Source of the DNA: Sipunculus nudus
Taxonomy: Eukaryota > Annelida > Sipuncula > Golfingiida > Sipunculidae
Length of the DNA: 64,000 nt
Assembly (NCBI GenBank): GCA_026874595.1
Contig: CM049306.1
Span: forward strand, 87,933,142 to 87,997,141
Reading direction: 5' to 3'
Made by a program: the position numbers and the translations under genes. Positions 15,101 to 29,800 of the stretch are shown in pieces; within the stretch, counting starts at the first letter, position 1; every line of letters begins with the position of its first letter. The notes beneath the pieces are model-generated. The model was not told the DNA's origin and ran no database searches. It saw only the letters and a list, made by a program, of their open reading frames with translations.

Positions 15101-18100
15101 ATCTCTGCAGTGAATTGACTAATTCACCTGAAATTCGGCATGCTTATACATCCTGGATAGCTTTCTTGATTTTATGACAGGTGGCGCCACCTACATTCTC
15201 ATTCACCCTGATGACATCCAAGCTCATATTTCGGGAACCGTTTGACCGATCGGGCCAATATTTTGCATGTATATAGATCTAACATAGCTCTTTATCATAC
15301 GCTAAACTGGTGGCGCCACCTGCAACCATTTTTGCACAGCGTCTGTCTGTTTGTCTGTCATGCAATAATGTCACTCATATCTCTGCAGTGGTTTGACATA
15401 TCTTCCTAAAATTTTGCAGTTTTATACATCCTGGATAGCCTTCTTGATTTTATGACAGGTGGCACCACCTACATTCACGTTCACGCTGATGACATCCAAG
15501 CTCATATCTCGGGAACCGTTTGACTGATCAGGCCAAAATTTTGCATGTGTATAGATCTAACATAGCTCTTTATCATACACAAAACTGGTGGCACCACCTG
15601 CAACCATTTTTGCACAGCCTCTGTCTGTTTGTTTGCTGTGCAATAAAGTCACTCACATCTTGGCAGTGGTTTGACATATCTGCCTAAAATTTTGCAGTTT
15701 TATACATCCTGGATAGCTTTCTTGATTTTATGACAGGTGGCGCCACCTTTATTCTAGTTTATGCTGCAGACATCCAAGCTCATATTTCGGGAACCTTTTG
15801 AACGATTGGGCCAAAATTTTGCATGTGTATAGATCTCACATAGGTCTTTATCATACACAAAACTGGAGGGGCCACCTGCAACCATTTTTGCACATTTTGC
15901 ACAGCGTCTGTCTGTTGGTCTGCCGTGGCCTAAAATCACTCATTTCTCTGTAGTGGTTTGACATAACTGCCTAAAATTTTGCAGGTTTATACATCCTGGA
16001 TAGCTTTCTTGATTTTATGACAGGTGGCGCCACCTACATTCTAGTTAACGCTGCACACATCCAAACTAATATCTCAGGAACCATTTGACCGATTGGGCCA
16101 AAATTGTGCTTGTGTTTAGATCTCACTTAGGTCTTTATCATACACAAAACTGCAACCATTTTTGCACAGCGTCTGTCTGTTTGTCTGCCGTGGGCTAAAA
16201 TCACTCATATCCATGTAGTGGTTTGACTTTTCTGCCTAAAATTTTGCATATGTATACAACTTGGACAGCTTTCTGGATTTGTGGTAGGTTGCACAACCTA
16301 CATACACATTTAGGCTGCAGACATCCATGCTAATATGCAACATACCTCACTCTATTTTCCCTTGCTTCTCAATCCATGCCTCACTTCACCTGTTCCACTC
16401 TGATTTTGGCTGATACACATAGTCACTTGTCGGCTACCCGTATTCTAGTTTTTAAAGTTTACACATTTTTTTCTCTATTTTTGAGATATATAAATACAGA
16501 CTTAATCTTGGCCTGTTGGTTAATCTGTTTGATGCTTCAGTTGAATGAGTATGTACTACCATTCTGATGATAAAATTTCCTTTTGCGAATCTCTTCCCAG
16601 TCAGCTGAGCGTCTTGACCCATGGGTCACTTGTTTAGCTCAACTATCAGTCATGCTGAGCTACAGCTCGCAATCACTCTTTTTCTGTCAGCCATCTGGCT
16701 GTCTGTCCTTCTTGTAGCAGGGCACAAATTGCCACCACAAAGGCTAGGATAATGATAAGACCACCTCACAGAATTAATAAAATTAGGTCAGTGCAACCTA
16801 TATTCTCTTAGTTTTTGGGCGTGTTTGGGCAACATAGAATAAGCAAAATCTGCTGTATCTCGATAATTAATGCATTGATTGCAAGAAATCTTTGAATTGC
16901 AAGAAATCTTTTGAAATGCCTTTAATTTTGATCATGACAAGGTTTATCAGTTCCTGCAGACTGGTGGTACGACCTGTATTTTTTCTATTTTCACTCATTT
17001 TCAAGTTTCTCTATTTTTGAGACCTTCAAATGAAGCAGTCTGGACATTAAGCAGGCACAAATCATAACTGTTAGACTGAGAAACTTCTAAATGTCCATCC
17101 AGGGAGATCCTGGGTAAATCTCCTCAGAAACTTCAAATAAGGTCATGGTGAACTACATTCTGCAAGCTACTTGCAAAAAACATTTAAAACACATAGGGTC
17201 AGATGGGGCACAATATTTTTTTCCATTTAGCATAGAACCTTCAAATATGACATCCAGGGAGATCCTGGGCAAATCTCCTTGGAAACCTGAAATAAGGTCA
17301 TGGTGACCTTGATTCTGTGAGCTCCTGGCCATAAACATGATTTTGAGCACCATAAAAGTCACATGGGCTCAAATTTTATCAGTTTGGCCTAGAATCTAAT
17401 GTAATATATATGGAACTCTTGGGCAAGTCTCCTTTGAATCATGAAATTAGGTCACTATCTTAAATTCTGTGAGCTACGAGCAGAAAACCTAATTTAGAGC
17501 ACCCGGAAAGTCGCACAGGGTACCAGTCTTTAACTATTATATCAGAAATGTCTTTCTTAATGTAAGTGGAGGTCATTATAATTTCTCCTTGTCAGTCAAA
17601 TAAGGTCACTGTGACTTGTATCTTGTAAGCATTGTGAAAGAACATGATTGAGTACCCTATAAGTCAGATGGACACAAGTCATAGCTTTTTTACATAGAAA
17701 AATCTGACTTAAAAAATCTTAGCATTTAGGGGGTTCATAGTAAAATCTTTTTTGGAAACCTTAAATAAGGTCACTGTTACTGAAAAACATGATTTTGAGC
17801 ACCCTCAAAGTCATATTCTACCCATTGTTCAACTTTCCTTAACAAACATTTTTCAACAGATCATAGAATTAATTATTATTACATGCATATTGATCAAAAC
17901 CAGCTTTATCAATTCCCAAAGACTGGTGACCCCACCTGTATTTTTTTCTGTGATTCCTGCATTTTTCCCTATATTTTTGAGATTGGCATATTACATCAAA
18001 GGTGTCAGTCTCTCAGCTCTTGTTTCATTTAGTCTCCTGAAACCTGGTGTGTTTAGTATGCCCCCCCCCCCCCTCTCTTTGGGAGAGAAATATTTTTGTC

Positions 18101-21100
18101 AGTCGCATCATCAGTCATTGTCATCATTGTCAGTCTTTGTCAGACCCTGTAGAATTTTAGGATTATTAAATTCTGACCTCTATAACTTTTGGAGCACTGT
18201 TAATATCTTCTTAAAAATTTGACACACCAGTTTTTAGCTCAGCTGACTGAAAGTCATCTGAGCTATAGCGATCACTCTTTGTCCGTCGTCCGTCTGTCCG
18301 TCCGTTAACCAGGCACAAATCGTAACCGCTGAACCTAGAACCTTGTTACTTGGGATTCTGAGAGGTCCATGAAAAATCTCCTTGGAAACCAGAAATTAGG
18401 TCTCTGTTACCCATATCCTTCGAGCTATGGGGCCCCAAAGTACCCCCCAGAAAAGTCAAAAATTTCATACAAAAACTTCAATATCTCATTAACTACTTGA
18501 CTGATGGTCATGATTTTTGGCATACATTATTGATCATGAGATGTTCCATCACTTCCTGCAGACTGGTGGCGCCACCTGTATTTTTCAATTTTTTACAAAT
18601 TTTTCCTCTATTTTTGAGACCTTTAAAAATGTGAACATCTGTTGACAAGGCACAAATCGTAAAGCCTGGACCTAGAATCTTAATTCCTGATACACTGAGA
18701 GGTCCATGAAAAATCGCCTTGGAAACCAGAAATTAGGTCTCTGTTACCCATATCCTTCGAGCTATGGGGCCCCAAAGTACCCCCCAGAATAGTAAAAAAT
18801 TTCATACAAAAACTTCAATATCTCAATAACTACAACACTGATGGTCATGATTTTTGGCATACATATTGATCATGAGATGTTCCATAAGTTCCTGCAGACT
18901 GGTGGCGCCACCTGTATTTTTCAATTTTTTTACAATTTTTTCCTATATTTTTGAGACGTTTTAAGATGCTGTCATCTGTTAACGTGGCACAAATTGTAAC
19001 CGCTGGACCTAGAATCTTCATTCTCGACACACTGAGAAACCTATTTAAAGTCTCCTTGGAAACCATAAATTAGATCTCTGTTACCCATATCCTTCGAGCT
19101 ATGGGGCCCCAAAGTACCCCCCAGAAAAGTCAAAAATTTCATACAAAAACTCCAATATCTCATTTACTACTTGACTGATGGTCATGATTTTTGGCATACG
19201 TATTGATCATGTGATGTTCCATCACTTCCTGCAGACTGGTGGCGCCACCTGAATTTTTCGATTTTTTACGAATTTAAAAATGTAAACAGCTGTTAGCAGG
19301 GCACAAATCATAAAGACTGGACCTAGAATCTTCATTCTTGACACACTGAGAGGTCCATAAAAAGTCTGCATGGAAACCTGAAATAAGGTCTCTGTTACCC
19401 ATATCCTTTGAGCTATGGGGGGCTCCCAATAACCCCCCAGAATAATGGAAAATTTGATAAAAACAAACTGCAACATCTCAATAACTACAACCCTGATAGT
19501 CATGATTTTTGGCATACATATTGATCAAGAGGTGTTTCATCAGTACCTGCAGACTTGTGGTGCCACCTGTATTTTTTCAAATTTTCACAATTTTTTTTTC
19601 TCTATTTTCGAGACCTTTCAGGATGTAGTTATCTGTCAACAGGGTACAAATCGTAGGGACTGGACCTAGAATCTTCATTGTTGACACACAGGGAGACCCA
19701 TGATAAGTCTCCATGGACACCTGAAATTAGGTCTCTGTTACCCATATCCTTTGAGCTATGGCACTCCAAAGTACAGCTCAGAACAATGGAAAATTTGATA
19801 CAAAAGCTGAAGTATCTGAACAACTAATGCAGAGATCACCATAATTGTTTTCATGGATATTGATCATGGAGTGTTTCATCAGTTTCTGCAGGCTGGTGGC
19901 ACCACCTGTATTTGTTTGGGTTTTTTTACGAATTTTTTCTCTATTTTTGAGACCTTTAACCCTTTACTGTTTACAAGCCACTAAAGAGCACTCAAAATGG
20001 GCAACTAGAATGCCATGATATGTATAGATTCTTTCAGGACAAAAATATTGCATATTATTTCTAAGTTTCAATGATTTTCAATAATCTTCAGCAAACCCTC
20101 TTAGTGGGAACTGTTGAAAATTTGATAAAGATACAAAAAAAGCTTGAAAAGATATTGCTGTTAGTGTAAATATAAAAAGTGTCAGAATTTGTCGGAAATC
20201 TAAAATAAATGTAAACAGTAAATGGTTAAAGTTATGAACATCTGTTAACAGGACACAAATCATTAAAACTGGACCTAGAATCTTCATTCTTGACACACAG
20301 GGAGACCCATGAAAAGTCTCCATGGAAACCTGAAATTAGGTCTCTGTTACCCATATTCTTTAAGCTGTATGGCTCCAAATTACCCCCCAGAATAATGGAA
20401 AATTTGATACCAAAACTGCAGTATCTCAATAACTACAACACTGATGGTCATGATTTTCGGCATACATATTGATCATGAGCTGTTCCATCAGTTTCTGCAG
20501 ACTGGGTGCGCCACCTCTATTTTTTTCAAATTTTTACGATTTTTTTTCTCTTTTTTTGATACCTTTAAAGATGTGGTTATCTGTCAACAGGGTACAAATC
20601 GCAACAACTGGACCTAGAATCTTCATTCTTGTCATGCAAGAAGGCCCATGAAAAGTGCCTGTGGAAACTTAAAATTAGGTCTCTGTTACCCATATCCTTC
20701 AAGCTATAGGACTCCGAAGTATCCCTCAGAATAATGGGCAATTTGATACAAAAGCTGAAGTATCTGAACAACTAATGGGGAGATCACCATGATTCTTTGC
20801 ATGGATATTGATGTTTGTAAGTGTTTTTATTAGTTTCTGCAGACTGGTGGAGCCACCTGTATTTTTGTACCTGCCAAAACGAAGTTTTGTGGATACTATG
20901 TTTTTGACCGGGTTCCTCCGCCGTTGCTGCGTTCGTTTCCAGAGAGCTCCTCTGGGACTTGATTTTATCAGCTTTCCAAGCTCATATCTCGGGAACCGTT
21001 TGACTGATCAGGAAATAAAATTTATACTAATGTAGCCCTTGGATAGCTCTATAACATACACAAAAAATGGTGGCGCCACCTGTAACCATGTTTGCACAGT

Positions 21101-23774
21101 GTCCAACTGTTCATCTGCCTTTGGTTAAAATCACTCATATCTCTGCAGTGAATTGACTAATTCACCTGAAATTCAGCATGCTTATACATCCTGGATAGCT
21201 TTCTTGATTTTATGACAGGTGGCGCCACCTACATTCTCATTCACCCTGATGACATCCAAGCTCATATTTCGGGAACCGTTTGACCGATCGGGCCAAAATT
21301 TTGCATGTATATAGATCTAACATAGCTCTTTATCATACGCTAAACTGGTGGCGCCACCTGCAACCATTTTTGCACAGCGTCTGTCTGTTTGTCTGTCATG
21401 CAATAATGTCACTCATATCTCTGCAGTGGTTTGACATATCTTCCTAAAATTTTGCAGTTTTATACATCCTGGATAGCCTTCTTGATTTTATGACAGGTGG
21501 CACCACCTACATTCACGTTCACGCTGATGACATCCAAGCTCATATCTCGGGAACCGTTTGACCGATCAGGCCAAAATTTTGCATGTGTATAGATCTAATA
21601 TAGCTCTTTATCATTCACAAAACTGGTGGCACCACCTGCAACCATTTTTGCACAGCCTCTGTCTGTTTGTCTACCGTGCAATAAAGTCACTCACATCTTG
21701 GCATTGGTTTGACATATCTGCCTAAAATTTTGCAGTTTTATACTTCCTGGATAACTTTCTTGATTTTATGACAGGTGGCGCCACCTTTATTCTAGTTTAT
21801 GCTGCAGACATCCAAGCTCATATTTCGGGAACCGTTTGAACGATTGGGCCAAAATTTTGCATGTGTATAGATCTCACATAGGTCTTTATCATGCACAAAA
21901 CTGGAGGGGCCACCTGCAACCGTTTTTGCACATTTTGCACAGCGTCTGTCTGTTGGTCTGCCGTGGCCTAAAATCACTCATTTCTCTGTAGTGGTTTGAC
22001 ATAACTGCCTAAAATTTTGCAGGTTTATACATCCTGGATAGCTTTCTTGATTTTATGACAGGTGGCGCCACCTACATTCTAGTTAACGCTGCACACATCC
22101 AAACTAATATCTCAGGAACCATTTGACCGATTGGGCCAAAATTGTGCTTGTGTTTAGATCTCACTTAGGTCTTTATCATACACAAAACTGCAACCATTTT
22201 TGCACAGCGTCTGTCTGTTTGTCTGCCGTGGGCTAAAATCACTCATATCCATGTAGTGGTTTGACTTTTCTGCCTAAAATTTTGCATATGTATACAACTT
22301 GGACAGCTTTCTGGATTTGTGGTAGGTTGCACAACCTACATACACATTTAGGCTGCAGACATCCATGCTAATATGCAACATACCTCACTCTGTTTCCCCT
22401 TGCCACTCAATCCATGCCTCACTTCACTCTGATTTTGGCAGATACAGGTAGTCACTTGTCGGCTACCCGTATTCTAGTTTTTAAAGTTTCCACATTTTTT
22501 CTCTATTTTTCAGATATATAAATACAGACTAAATCTTGGCCTGTTGGTTAATCTGTTTGATGCTTCAGTTGAATGGGTATCTACCATTCTGATGATAAAA
22601 TTTCCTTTTGTGAATCTCTTCCCAGTCAGCTGAGCGTCATGACCCATGGGTCACTTGTTAATTCCTGTTGTGAATGTTTGGCGAAAATGGCTTGCTGGTC
22701 AGTTGATTATCATAACCCATGGGTGACTTGTCTTTTAAGGGGGGGGGGGGGGGGGGGGGGGTTCTGTCACTTATGTCCTTCTTCACTTTTCATATAATGT
22801 GCTAATTTTTCATGTTCAATATGAACAATGCATGTTATTGATTTTACTCTTAATTTTGGTCTAGTATCTCTAACTGTATTTTTTCCTGTGTTTCAGCCAT
22901 TCCTTACTTTATACTTGACCTGGCTGACCAGTACCCGGATGTTGGCAGTGATTTAAGGTGGCGTTGTCAGGCCAATGGCTATCCTGCTGTTACATACAGA
23001 TGGTACAAAAACAGCCAGCTATTCACCCAGGCATCCCTCCCACCAGAGGACAGAGACAGAATCACCATCCAGCAAAACGTTATCACCATCAGACAGTTAA
23101 ATATAGAGAGAGACAGTGCCATGTACCAGTGTGCTGCCAGCAATGTCCATGGAACATCCTACAGTACTGCCCAGCTCAAAGTCATGAGTAAGGAATCTTC
23201 TAATGATTATGTTCACAAATATCAAAGGGGCCCATTTATATCTAATGTGTATTAGATAAAGATAATACCTTGAAACATTTACAAAAATTTGTCGATCCCA
23301 GGGAACACAGGCTGTCAGTTTGTTTAACCCACATGTTTATGATTTGGGGAGCCCATAAAAATAGCTGCTTTTATAATCCATATTTGTCCAACAAGGAATC
23401 TGTTGGCAAATCAGGCAGACCGGAGTTTTGAAAATGACAATTGCTTGCATTGTTTGATATATACTTGTATATGTGGTAATACATTGTGAGGAGGTTTAAA
23501 AAATTAACAGTTATACATATAATGATGTTTTACTGATAAGATATTTTTCAACTGAAATACAAAATTCAAAGAATATTTAGAAAAGAAGTGTTTCACAGAT
23601 TTTTAAAAAATATTTAATTGAATATAAATGTTGCAGTGACAAATTGTTCAGTATATTGGTTTCTCATTATATTGGCATTGCATTTAACACGTGTCAATCC
23701 TAATCATTATCTTGTGTGTATTATATAACTTCATGATTTACAATATGTTCTAAGGACTGTATTATTTATATATG

Positions 23775-23863
<89 letters not shown>

Positions 23864-26800
23864 GTGTGTGGGTAAACAAAGAGAAATGTATGCAAATGAA
23901 AATGTGATGATTGTTATCTGTCTTTGACAGGTTTGAAGCCATCATTTGCAAAGCGACCTCTCCAGCCAAATCAATTTGCAACTTTACAAGGGAACACCAC
24001 AATCATGTGCCGCCCTGAGGCTGCCCCCACTCCAACCATTACCTGGTTCAAAAACAACATTCCTCTAAACCCAGGGGTGGATCCGAACTCCCGGATTCGA
24101 CAAATGCCCAACGGCCACCTTTTTATCAGTAATATCATGTATTCTGACCAAGGAACTTACAAGTGTGTTGCAGAAAATTTACATGGACAAGCAAACAGTT
24201 CCGGAAACCTTACAATATTGTGTAAGTCATTATATTAATTGATGGTATTCCTTGTTGCTGAAAAGTTAACTTGTACTCTGGATGTGTTTGTTACATCAGA
24301 AAATATGATTTAAATTTTACAGGAAAAATGTAGAAATTCATATCTGTGATTCATATGCTCTAAAGGAGCAATGATTAAGATTTAATACTGTCCATTCAGG
24401 TTACATGTTTTGTCTATCGATTATAATTTTGAATACTGTATTTTGGTACACTCAAGTCATTTTAACTGGTTAGTTCATGGATTGAATTCACAGTCACAGG
24501 GGCAGATCCAGGATTAAGGAAAGGGGGTCCAACCACGAAGAACTAATGACAAAGCCTAAAAAAATGGTCCTCAGGTCTGCAAAGGGGGGTGGGGGGTCCA
24601 GGACACAAAAATTGGTCTAAAACCCTTACAGAAAGGTTGCAGTGGCCGAAAAAAAGAAGGGTCCAGATCTGCTGGCCCCCCCCCCCCAATATCCGCTTCT
24701 GAGTCAAACAAGGTCATGTTCAACCAGATGATTAAAACAGGGATCTGATTTATGACTCCTAGTGCATTCTTACTCAACATCAGAGCTGAAGACTTTGCAG
24801 TTAGAATCAGCGCAGAACATTCTCATTTTCCTTTGTCTGCCAGATTTGGCAGTTGTTTTTTATTTTATAAAAGTTGCATGTTAAAACTGGCTTTCACCTG
24901 CCCTAATAAATTATTTGGCTGGCTGGCTGAAAGTGAAGTCAGTGCTCAAGCCATTCACAGGTCTCCAGAAAATCCGGCCCACACTGTTTCCCTAAGCAAC
25001 GACAAAGTTTGACAGATTGAGTCGGTATACAGTTAGATATTTCAGGCAAAAATTGAAGATACTGATAGAGTTGAAGATTGTAGTGAGAGAGGTGGAGGAA
25101 GACACCCCAGACAGAACCACTGATCTTGGAGGGACCACTACAACCCACTCTCATGGCAGCACCTGGGATCGAACCTAGGTCGTCAGCAGAGAAGGCCGAT
25201 ATATTTGATATTATGTCTTTAGAACCTGACCACTCACATTATAATAATAGACTTTTGCAGATAATTTTTTCAAAAAGGGAAAGAAATTGTGGGTTTTGTG
25301 CAGGTCTGCAGTGACAAAATCTGCATGTATGGAATGGCACCCTTAGTCTGTACAATGTTTCATATCATATTAATTATATTAATCTGAGCATAACTGGTGT
25401 GTTCAACTGAATCATTGCAGCCCAGACCACCGTCAGCTGGCCTCCAGAGAGTGTCGGTGTTGATATCAATAAGACGGCCTACATGAACTGTATTGCCTCT
25501 TATAGTCCTCAGCTGGACGTCACATATATCTGGTACCACAACAACATGCTCATTGAGTTTGAGAAGATTTTCAGGTTGGGAGAGAACAGGTATCAAGTGT
25601 GGAGACATCCCCATTTTGTTAGAGTGAGTATTTGATCATATTTACGGGGTCTTTAAGTTTTTATGTCACTGCGTTATTTAATCAAACCTACTCCCACTGC
25701 GCATATTTTTGAATTGGAATAGGGGGGATAGCTGTACATCTAAGAACAAGTCTGTTTATCCAGTCTTTGTATGGGCTAGGCCAGGGGTGCAAAACTATGA
25801 CCTGAAATGTTCATATTATTTTGTGCAATTCAAGGCGTCTTGGTTTAATTAGAATTGAATAATATTTTGTGGTCTTGTTTTGAATAGAAATGGATGATAG
25901 GAATGGGTGGAGTGTTATATTTAAGTGTTTAATATATATGTATTGTATGTATCAATGTACATTTCAAATATTCTTATAAATTTTAAGTGTTTGTTTTTGT
26001 AGAAAAAAACTTTTTAATAAGTTAATTTTGGCTTTTGGCTTTTTGTCAAATATAGTGCAAGGAACCTTAAGAATGTTCAATGTGGCCCTTAGGTGGTTGC
26101 CCACATCTGGGCTAGGCAGTACTCAAGTTTTATTATATCTTAATAGGTGAGGAGTGTTGAGTAGATTATTTCAAATAGATGTGTATTGCTGAGTGAAGTA
26201 TTATGAGCAGATGATTAACACTGTGTAGACTATTATTCCTATAAGTTACATGAGATCGACCTGAGGCAGTAACACATGATGTATTGTTGATGTATTTTTT
26301 CTTGTTGTTTTAAGGGTAGAGGCTGGTACCAGGGTGGTTTATATATCGTCAGAGCTCAAACAGAGCATCAGGGTCGCTACACTTGTATGGTAGAGAGTCC
26401 TGTGGACAGTTATTCACGGTTTGGTGATCTTATTGTAACTGGTAAGCTGAACATTCTGTATAGTCTAGTTTAGAACTTCAGCTCCCATTTGATGGAATGG
26501 ACTTCCTAGTTATATCAGTGATGAACTCTCATTTTTTGCTTTTAAGAAACGTTTAAAGACTTATCTTTTTAAACAAGCATATTTAATTATTTGTATATCT
26601 TTTTAGCAAACCTGTGAGCTTGTACGATGGTGTTGCGTCATCCGTCATCTGTACGTTAACCCATACTATCTAAAATGGGCAGGAGCTATCTTCACTAAAT
26701 TTTATGCAAAAAAATTAATCATCTTAAAAAATCTATTGGATATTGCGTATTTTTTTGCTATCTGCAATTACTTAGATTTGATAGGGTAAAAGTGAAAAAA

Positions 26801-29800
26801 AACTTTAAAAATCTTCTTCTCTGAAAATGTCCAGTATTGTTCAGTATATCACGGGAATAATCTCTGAAACAATCTCTCTCAAGTTTGTTTGCATGATCCC
26901 AGTTTGGTGATTTTGGCCAAGTTACAGGAAGCTGGACTTATTTATTTGGCAAAAAAGGCATACTAAAATTACAATATCAGAAACGGCTGAAGCAATCTTC
27001 ACCAAATTTTATGCAAATGTTGGTCACATGACTCATATATGAATTTGAGGTATTGGTGGTGCCACCTGCATCAACCTTTCTGTACAAGGGTCATCAGTCA
27101 TTAGTACATTACCCCATAATTTCTCAGGAATAGCAGGAGCTAGCACCCCCAAAATGTATGCAAAATTTTTCACATATCATATGTTGTGGGATTGAGCAAT
27201 TTGTGGTGCCACCTGTATTAACTTACATTTCATGGAGAAAAAGCTAAAAAAAAACATTTGAAAGTCTTCTTCTCTAGAATCATTCAGCGTAATGGTTCAA
27301 TATTTCACAGAAATGATCCAAGAAATAAGCTCTCTTAAGTTTGTTCAAATGATTTAGGTTTGATGAATTTTGGCGGTGTTACAGGAATTTGAACTTAGTC
27401 ATTTTGCCAACTAAGCATACTGACATAATCTCAGAATCATCAGGAGCTAGCATATAACCAAATATTGTAGTCACATGACTCATATTTGAAATTGCAGTTT
27501 TTGTGGTGCCACCTACATCAACCTGTTTTTTACAGACTAAAACCTCATAATTTAAGCCTCTTTCATTTTAAAAATGGTTTATGATAAATTGGCAAACTGA
27601 ATCATTTATTTTTTCACAAGAATTATCTTAGGGTAGAGTTCTTTCAGTTGTATAAGAATAGCTTTGGTTAATTTATTTTGTTGGAGTCTTGGTCTTTTGG
27701 CCATTAGTAAGCTTTTTTTCAAACTGAGGACTGCACTAGTCTTCTTCTGCAAAACTGTTGTTTCACCTTCTGTAACATTGCACAAAAATGGTTCTTAGGA
27801 AGCCTTTGATCAGGTTTACTGAAATGATTGTAGGCCAGAATTATTTGACCTTTAACAGTGAAAGGACTACATCTTTTATTATTCCAAAATTTTGATAAAA
27901 CAATCTTAAAGATATGTCAACTTGAAAACAAACACTGTAGCCAAAATCTTTCAGTTTGTCAGTATACACAGATTTATCAACAGGCCAAGATTTTGTCTGT
28001 ATCTAAAATAGCTTGTCAGACTGCACACTATTCCAGATTAGGCAACAGGCCAAAGGTCAGTCTGGATCTATTTATAGCTTTGGCATCTATTTATATGCAC
28101 CTGGTCAAGAGTCCATTCAGTGCAGCCAGGTACAGGTCAGGAGATCACTAGGTGCAACCAGATGCAGGTCAAGATTTCTCTCAGTGCAGTAGCATAAGCC
28201 TGGTCAGCCAAGTGCACCTAACTCAAGAGAAGTTTGATATATTGGCCTGATATTTTGACCTGTCTATGCATCTTTGATGGCTTTCTCATTTACAAGACTG
28301 GTGGCGCTACCTACAATGACTTGTATAGTGTATGTACCTGCTTATTTCGCAGGAGGGATTTGATATATCAGCCTGAAATTGCACATATTTATGCATATAG
28401 GATAGCTTTGTCGTATACAAGATTGGTGGGGCCACCTACAATACATTTTGCACAGTATATGTCCCTGCTTATAAATAAGGAGGGGTTTGATATATCAGCC
28501 TGAAATTGGGTGAATGTATACATTTTGGATAGCTACATTGTATACAAGACTAATGGCGCCACTTACAATCATTTTTGTGTTGTGTGCACCCATGCTGGTA
28601 TTTCAGCAGTGATGTTTATTGTAATTGGTTCTTGTACAAAATGTTACACATACTTGAAAAGAAATGGTCGAGCAGTAAAGCATTATACCTGGTGTATAAA
28701 CCATTGCACAGGTTCGCATTAGGCCTGTAGGCCTTGTTATTGGATGTACAAAAAAGGCTATTATTGTAAGGTGAAGTTTTATTGGCAAGTTGAAAGAGTA
28801 GGGATCATTGCTTATTTTCAGGTAATTTGTCCATTTTGGTTTTCTACAAATGGAGCTACAGACCTTTGAAATGACAGATCCCTAGGATGCTTGTAAAGGG
28901 TCATATTGGTTGGTATTTGTGAAAGTAATAACTATTTTTAAAACTGATAATCCATATAGTTGGAAAGAGCATGTTTTAATTACACTTTTTGCCAAATATT
29001 TTTAAAATTTACCTTGCAGTTTAGCTGCAGTTCATAATGCAAATCTCTGTCAGTGTGATTATTCAATAATTCCTTTATTGGTCAGTTTAATACATGATTA
29101 TGATGTTGACATATATTTATTTTAAGTATTTACATTTTCTTACACTCTAAGGCACTCTAAAAAAAACCCCTCTTAATTGAACTTTTCCATGTGCACGACA
29201 ACCCCACAAAGACGCCCACTTTTATGGTCTTGCCTGAAATAAATTATCATAAAAACCAACCACTAACCCAACCACCCCATTAACACAATCACTTGGCTTG
29301 GTCTGCAGCTGGTTGTCATGTTTGCAAGATTCATTGTACTTTGTAGCTCCAGTCAGCTTTAAGTGGATTAAACATGGAAACAGTGAACTGAGCTATCAAA
29401 TAATCACCTAGACTTAGTTTGTGATAGTTTCTGTTTTTAGAGGTTTATTTTCCTGTTTATTTTAGGTCCACCCAGCATGCCAGCAGGTGTAAACATTCAG
29501 GAAAACAGTGTCACCCATACCTCAGTGGTTGTTCAGTGGAAGAGACCAGAGTCCAATGGTCCTCCAATTATGTATTATGTGGTGGAGGGCTATAACCACT
29601 GGGAAAAGTTATGGAGAGTCCTTAAGACAAGTAGGTCATCAAACTGTTAATTTATCATGCATAGAGGTAGAAGACAGCACAATAATCACTGCATGTAACA
29701 TGCAACCCCTCAATTTAATTGTAATTGATTATCAATCTCAGAATCTATTTGTTTCGATTTTTATGTTTTTGCATGTTTCTCCCCTTAGCACTCTGTGAGC

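Larger units (their letters stand above)
2934..22659 (+). mobile_element. Tandem head-to-tail array X0-Y0-X1-Y1-X2-Y2-X3 of rolling-circle-type elements
   Basis: About 19.7 kb in contactin intron 2. Four X elements alternate with three Y segments: X starts at 2934, 7761, 13797 and 18231; Y starts at 6167, 12201 and 16633. The X1-to-X2 period is 6036 bp and X2-to-X3 is 4434 bp. Copies look nearly identical by eye over long stretches, so the array is young or homogenised. X-to-Y junctions are direct: the X end CTTG runs into TTTAGCTCA of Y. No transposase, Rep or helicase coding is visible, so the element is non-autonomous. Confidence 0.85.

Noticed and set aside
7287-18222. Three similar open frames of 131-156 codons near 7287, 13321 and 17752
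   Set aside because: They lie inside Y segments, differ by frameshifts at a C-run, and their composition follows the repeat. They are copies of repeat DNA, not genes.
3308-21977. Numerous recurring 60-80 codon frames on both strands
   Set aside because: All fall within the 335-bp and 279-bp core repeats of X and recur because the DNA recurs; none spans more than one subunit or shows a known domain.
23766-24002. Minus-strand frame with HTHTHT-YIYIYI residues
   Set aside because: Translation of the TA/TG microsatellite and antisense of contactin exon 4.
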